NCBI GenBank assembly: GCA_027033555.1
Contig: JALVLE010000270.1
Coordinates: 1 to 9,467, forward strand
Direction of reading: 5' to 3'
Length of the DNA stretch: 9,467 nt
Origin: Caldifarciminota bacterium
GTDB taxonomy: Bacteria > Hydrothermota > Hydrothermia > UBA1063 > CAJXJZ01
Shown here: piece by piece, positions 6,699 through 9,467 of the stretch
Layout: the number at the start of each line of letters is the position of its first letter
Position numbering within the stretch: the first letter of the stretch is position 1
Program-made: the position numbers and the translations under genes
Notes under the pieces: generated by a model
What the model was told of the DNA's origin: nothing
What the model saw: the letters and a program-made list of their open reading frames with translations, nothing else
Databases searched by the model: none

Positions 6699-7911
6699 TG
6701 TTACTAACCTCCTTTAGCTTTAATTTTTCTATAAGTTCTTCAAAAAGTTCTGTTTTTGAAGAACTGGAAGTATTTTTCTGGATAGAAAAACCTGTATCTT
6801 CTTTTTCTCTATCATTTTGTTGAGCATAGTTACTTATTATCTGTGCGGCTTTAAGTGGCACAATCTTTTTTAGATTTGCCAGCTTTAATAGCTCATATTC
6901 AAAGAGCGCTCTTGGGTAATTGCTGAGCCTGAGTACCTGTTCCATTTCTTTTAATATTGCAAATATGTATAGAATATCCTGCTCGGAAAAATATTTCACA
7001 AGATCTGTGTAATCGTTGCTATAACCAAAAAGTGAAGCTTCCATTAGTTTGTAAGTTGCTTTTATCAGTCCTTTGTGGAAATCATACAGGCTATAACCTT
7101 TATTCAAAACATTGCGCAGAAGTTCAATAACACTTTTAGAATTCTCTTCTTGGATATATTTAAATAGGTTTAAAAAAATTTCTTCTTCAAGAATACCCAG
7201 GACTTCCCTTAAAGTTTTCGCTTTTATTTCTCCTTCGCCGTAAATATAAGCCTGCTCAAGAAGAGAAATTGCGTCTCTCATACTTCCCTCGCTTGCTTCA
7301 TAAATGAGCGAGAGGGCTTCCTCTTCACACTTTATATGCTCATTTTGGCATATATGTTTCAGTCTTTCTACTACCGCCTTTTCAGAAAGTGGCCTGAAAT
7401 CAAATCTCTGAACCCTTGAGAGTACGGTTTCCGGTATTTTTCTTGGTTCGGTTGTGGCAAAAATGAAAACCACATTTTCTGGAGGTTCCTCAAGTGTTTT
7501 TAACAGCGCATTAAAGGCTTCGTTGGTTAACATGTGAACTTCGTCAATAATTATTACTTTATAACGAGCTTTTACAGGCATAAAGCGCACATTTTCCCTG
7601 AGCTCTCTTATCTGGTCTATACCTCTGTTGGAAGCTCCATCTATTTCAATTACATCAAGGGAGTTTCCTGTTTCTATTTCCTTACACATTTCACACCTGC
7701 CACAGGGAAAAGGAGTGGGGCCTTTCTCGCAGTTCAGACCTTTTGCCAGTATCCGTGCTACTGTGGTTTTGCCCACGCCCCTTTGTCCGGTAAAAAGGTA
7801 TGCATTGGAAATTTTCTTGTGTTTTAAAGCGTTTTTCAAAGTTTTTACAACGTGTTCCTGTCCCACCACATCGTCAAATGTTTTTGGTCTGTACTTGACG
7901 GGTAAATTCAT
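6673..7911 (-). CDS. dnaX: DNA polymerase III clamp-loader subunit DnaX (gamma/tau)
   Basis: A 412-residue clamp-loader ATPase that opens and loads the sliding clamp. Numbering from the ATG at 7911: Walker A GQRGVGKTT (42-50), zinc-binding cysteines C61, C70, C73, C76 (CGRCEMC), Walker B IIIDEVHML (D123, E124), sensor 1 FATTEPRKIP, and the arginine-finger motif SRVQRF (R166). The lid and domain III end near the YELLKLANLKK segment (about 339-349), followed by a polar, serine-rich tail with one charged helix (TELFEELIEKLKLKEV). It is close in size to E. coli gamma (431) and lacks the long tau extension. The longer frame from TTG 7947 is rejected because that stretch is the promoter. There is no ribosome site before the ATG; the mRNA is predicted to be leaderless. 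An in-frame A AAA AAG slippery site occurs at codons 347-349. It heads the seven-gene overlapping chain. Confidence 0.96.
   Translation of the reverse strand: MNLPVKYRPKTFDDVVGQEHVVKTLKNALKHKKISNAYLFTGQRGVGKTTVARILAKGLNCEKGPTPFPCGRCEMCKEIETGNSLDVIEIDGASNRGIDQIRELRENVRFMPVKARYKVIIIDEVHMLTNEAFNALLKTLEEPPENVVFIFATTEPRKIPETVLSRVQRFDFRPLSEKAVVERLKHICQNEHIKCEEEALSLIYEASEGSMRDAISLLEQAYIYGEGEIKAKTLREVLGILEEEIFLNLFKYIQEENSKSVIELLRNVLNKGYSLYDFHKGLIKATYKLMEASLFGYSNDYTDLVKYFSEQDILYIFAILKEMEQVLRLSNYPRALFEYELLKLANLKKIVPLKAAQIISNYAQQNDREKEDTGFSIQKNTSSSSKTELFEELIEKLKLKEVSNNGSVQINE
6708..6713 (-). promoter_or_regulatory. ribosome binding site of ebfC
   Basis: AGGAGG on the - strand, nine bases before the ebfC ATG (6698). 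It lies inside the dnaX coding region, where it helps encode Lys-Glu-Val near the C-terminus. It is the clearest canonical Shine-Dalgarno site in the chain, shows that this organism uses such sites, and so makes the absence of one before dnaX meaningful. Confidence 0.85.
6865..6871 (-). other. candidate -1 frameshift heptamer in dnaX (A AAA AAG)
   Basis: On the - strand the codons CTA AAA AAG (Leu347-Lys348-Lys349) present A AAA AAG in the correct frame for -1 slippage, the same heptamer and register known from E. coli dnaX. After a -1 shift the ribosome would read GAT TGT GCC ACT and stop at TAA, giving a 353-residue product that lacks the 59-residue tail following Lys349. A weak five-base-pair stem (TGTGC with GCACA, 6842-6862) begins two bases downstream, closer than the usual spacing, and no upstream Shine-Dalgarno-like enhancer is evident. 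Chance occurrence in an AT-rich gene is possible. Confidence 0.4.
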
Positions 7912-7918
7912 ATTATAG

Positions 7919-7947
7919 ATTATAATGGGACTTGTGTAAATAGACAA
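7919..7947 (-). promoter_or_regulatory. sigma-70-type promoter of the dnaX operon, predicted leaderless start
   Basis: On the - strand, TTGTCT (7942-7947, four of six matches to the -35 consensus) is separated by exactly 17 bases from a perfect TATAAT (7919-7924). The seven bases CTATAAT then lead directly to the dnaX ATG (7911). With normal -10 to +1 spacing, transcription would begin at or one base before the A of the start codon. No ribosome site exists before this ATG, which agrees with leaderless translation. A second TATAAT (7912-7917) abuts the ATG and would start inside the gene, so it is less likely to be the functional one. Confidence 0.7.
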
Positions 7948-7955
7948 AGCGAATT

Positions 7956-7983
7956 TTGTGAAATTTATGTTTGCCTTTATTAT
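7956..7983 (+). promoter_or_regulatory. possible promoter of the subtilase gene
   Basis: TTGTGA (7956-7961, four of six to the -35 consensus) and TATTAT (7978-7983, five of six to the -10 consensus) are 16 bases apart. A start near 7990 would give a leader of about 18 bases that contains the ribosome site. It would stand back to back with the dnaX promoter, with only eight bases between the two -35 boxes. The match is moderate in an AT-rich stretch. Confidence 0.35.
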
Positions 7984-7997
7984 TAGAACAATAAACA

Positions 7998-8004
7998 GGG
8001 AGGG
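7998..8004 (+). promoter_or_regulatory. ribosome binding site of the subtilase gene
   Basis: GGGAGGG lies three bases before the ATG at 8008, with GGAGG at 7999-8003 giving a four-base gap. It supports the chosen start, which is also followed by a plausible signal peptide. Confidence 0.75.
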
Positions 8005-8007
8005 TCT

Positions 8008-9467
8008 ATGAAGTACATAACAACGCTGCTGTTTTTTGTGGTGGTGGCGCAGGGAGGCATGATATCCAGTAGTCTGGAGAAGAGGTTGAATGGTGCTTCA
8101 GGTTACATAGACGCAATGGTGATTTTCAAAAGCCCTGTAGATATAAATAAAATGGGTAGAGGCAGATATAAGGAGAAGATAGAAGTTTTGAAAAAGGTGG
8201 CTAAAAGGGCACAGAGTAATACCCTGAAATATATAAAAGAACACAGTAAGGATGTGATACAATATAGGACTTTCTGGGTATCCAATGCCATTTACATAAA
8301 AGCAAAGCCTTATATAATAAAGGAGATTTCAAAATTCCCGGAGGTTTATCTTGTCAAAGAACTGTCATTCTGGCACATACTTGGTCGTCCAGCGCATATC
8401 AAAGAGATGTTAAAAACAGCTACCAAAGACAAGACAGTTGAATGGAACATTGACCGAATCAAGGCTGATTCCGTGTGGTCCTATTACGGGCTTTCAGGCA
8501 ATGGAGTTGATGTTGGCATTCTTGATACTGGCATAGATCCGGATCATCCTGCACTGTCAGGCAATTTTTCTGGACATTTTCACGATGCTGTGAATCACAA
8601 TACTGCTCCTTATGATGATCACGGTCATGGTACACATGTTGCCGGTACTATTGCCGGTGGGGATGGACCGGGGAGTTTTACAGAAGATATTGGTATAGCT
8701 TACAACGCCTCTCTTTCTTCCTGTAAGGCTTTTGATTCACAGGGGTATGGGGCAGATACCTCCATCCTTGAATGTTCACAGTGGTTTGTTTCATTGAAAG
8801 CGGATTCAGGGGTTGACATAAGAGTTATCAGTAATTCCTGGGGTGGAGATAGAGGTGATACGTGGATGTGGTATGACATCTGGAATAACTGGAGGGGCAT
8901 GGATATTATTCCTGTCTTTGCAGCAGGCAATTCAGGTCCCGGAACTGGAACTGTGGGAAGCCCGGGTGATTATCCTATTGTAATAGGCGTGGGTGCCACT
9001 GATAATAATGATGATGTCGCTAATTTTTCAAGCAGGGGTCCTGCCCCTAATTCAGGTTTATATGCGGATACTACATACTGGTCTCGGCCAGACTGGAATT
9101 TTATAAAACCGGATATATCAGCGCCAGGTGCAGGTATTCGTTCAAGTACACCCGGTGGAAATTATGATACGTGGGATGGGACAAGTATGGCAACTCCACA
9201 TGTCACAGGTGTAATAGCTCTTATGTTTGAGAAAAATCCTGCTCTTGACTATTATCAGATTTATAATATTCTCACAAATTATGGAGTAGATCAACCTTCA
9301 GGGCATACTTATCCGAATAATGATTATGGTTGGGGAAGGTTGAATGCGCTTTTGGCCGTAGAGAACACCCCTTCTCTTACAGGTCCTGCGTTGAAAATTA
9401 TTAAAGTGATGGTAAACGATTCTATGGGTAATAACGACGGAATAGCTGATCCTGGGGAACATGTACA
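8008..9467 (+). CDS. secreted S8 subtilisin-family serine protease, bacillopeptidase F-like (3' end beyond window)
   Basis: The first 486 codons of an exported serine endopeptidase; the frame is open at the window end. Residues 1 to about 17 (MKY then hydrophobic, VVVAQG) form a signal peptide. Residues of about 30-115 look like an inhibitor I9-type propeptide that folds and inhibits the enzyme. The catalytic domain begins near WNIDRIKADSVW (about 151) and has the full triad: D173 in GILDTGID, H207 in DDHGHGTHVAG and S393 in DGTSMATPHV, with oxyanion-hole N308 in AAGNSGP. The wording ISNSWGG, GSPGDYP, DISAPG and IRSS with a W-rich insert is close to bacillopeptidase F-type subtilases. After the catalytic domain (about 450) starts a new segment containing NNDGIADPGE, typical of the beginning of a beta-sandwich adhesion or sorting domain. 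It is divergent from dnaX and functionally unrelated to it. Confident call; the C-terminal anchoring mode cannot be seen. Confidence 0.96.
   Translation, partial: MKYITTLLFFVVVAQGGMISSSLEKRLNGASGYIDAMVIFKSPVDINKMGRGRYKEKIEVLKKVAKRAQSNTLKYIKEHSKDVIQYRTFWVSNAIYIKAKPYIIKEISKFPEVYLVKELSFWHILGRPAHIKEMLKTATKDKTVEWNIDRIKADSVWSYYGLSGNGVDVGILDTGIDPDHPALSGNFSGHFHDAVNHNTAPYDDHGHGTHVAGTIAGGDGPGSFTEDIGIAYNASLSSCKAFDSQGYGADTSILECSQWFVSLKADSGVDIRVISNSWGGDRGDTWMWYDIWNNWRGMDIIPVFAAGNSGPGTGTVGSPGDYPIVIGVGATDNNDDVANFSSRGPAPNSGLYADTTYWSRPDWNFIKPDISAPGAGIRSSTPGGNYDTWDGTSMATPHVTGVIALMFEKNPALDYYQIYNILTNYGVDQPSGHTYPNNDYGWGRLNALLAVENTPSLTGPALKIIKVMVNDSMGNNDGIADPGEHV

Noticed and set aside
7374..7382. DnaX arginine-finger motif reading SRVQRF instead of SRCQRF
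   Set aside because: The arginine is kept, and replacement of the cysteine by a small hydrophobic residue is a mild change likely found in many species.
7912..7947. Longer DnaX start at TTG 7947 adding 12 residues
   Set aside because: The stretch contains the -35 and -10 boxes, the added residues are not family-like, and MNLPVKYRPKTFDDVVGQ is the normal N-terminus.

Overview
The window looks like a piece of a bacterial chromosome from a probable thermophile. The ribosomal RNA part is clearly GC-rich (38 of the first 60 bases are G or C), while all protein genes are AT-rich and use many AAA, ATA and AGG codons. That contrast is typical of high growth temperature. The bacillopeptidase F-like secreted protease followed by an 'NDGIADPGE' type segment is reminiscent of uncultivated FCB-like or WOR-3/Hydrothermae-type lineages. 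This placement is a guess from style, not from a database comparison.

Layout: (1) bases 1 to about 1046 are the 3' part of a 23S rRNA gene (domains IV to VI, roughly E. coli positions 1862 to the end) on the + strand. After a 44-base spacer without a tRNA comes a 118-base 5S rRNA gene (1091-1208) and a T-tract. (2) From 7911 down to 1220 the - strand holds seven genes in one unbroken chain in which every junction overlaps: dnaX, ebfC (ybaB), recR, an oligopeptide-type solute-binding lipoprotein, a membrane sensor histidine kinase, a single-domain response regulator, and an EAL phosphodiesterase with a degenerate GGDEF domain. The chain runs head-on into the rRNA operon with only 11 bases between the last stop codon and the 5S gene. 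(3) A short divergent promoter region (about 7912-8007) separates dnaX from a + strand gene for a secreted subtilisin-family protease, which is cut off by the window end.

How the genes fit together: dnaX-ebfC-recR is a widespread replication and repair cluster (clamp-loader subunit, nucleoid-associated protein, recombination mediator). The four genes fused to its 3' end look like a complete signalling route: a lipid-anchored ligand-binding protein outside the membrane, a two-transmembrane kinase with a possible Cache-like sensor domain, a CheY-like receiver with no output domain, and a protein with an intact c-di-GMP phosphodiesterase active site. No permease or ATPase for the binding protein is present, so it may serve as a sensor accessory rather than in uptake. 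This is inference from order, overlap and domain content.

The most noteworthy points are the solute-binding protein/kinase/receiver/EAL module, a near-ideal promoter whose predicted start site falls on the dnaX ATG (leaderless mRNA), an A AAA AAG slippery heptamer in frame in dnaX at the end of clamp-loader domain III with a -1 stop codon four codons later, and the tight head-on arrangement against the rRNA operon.
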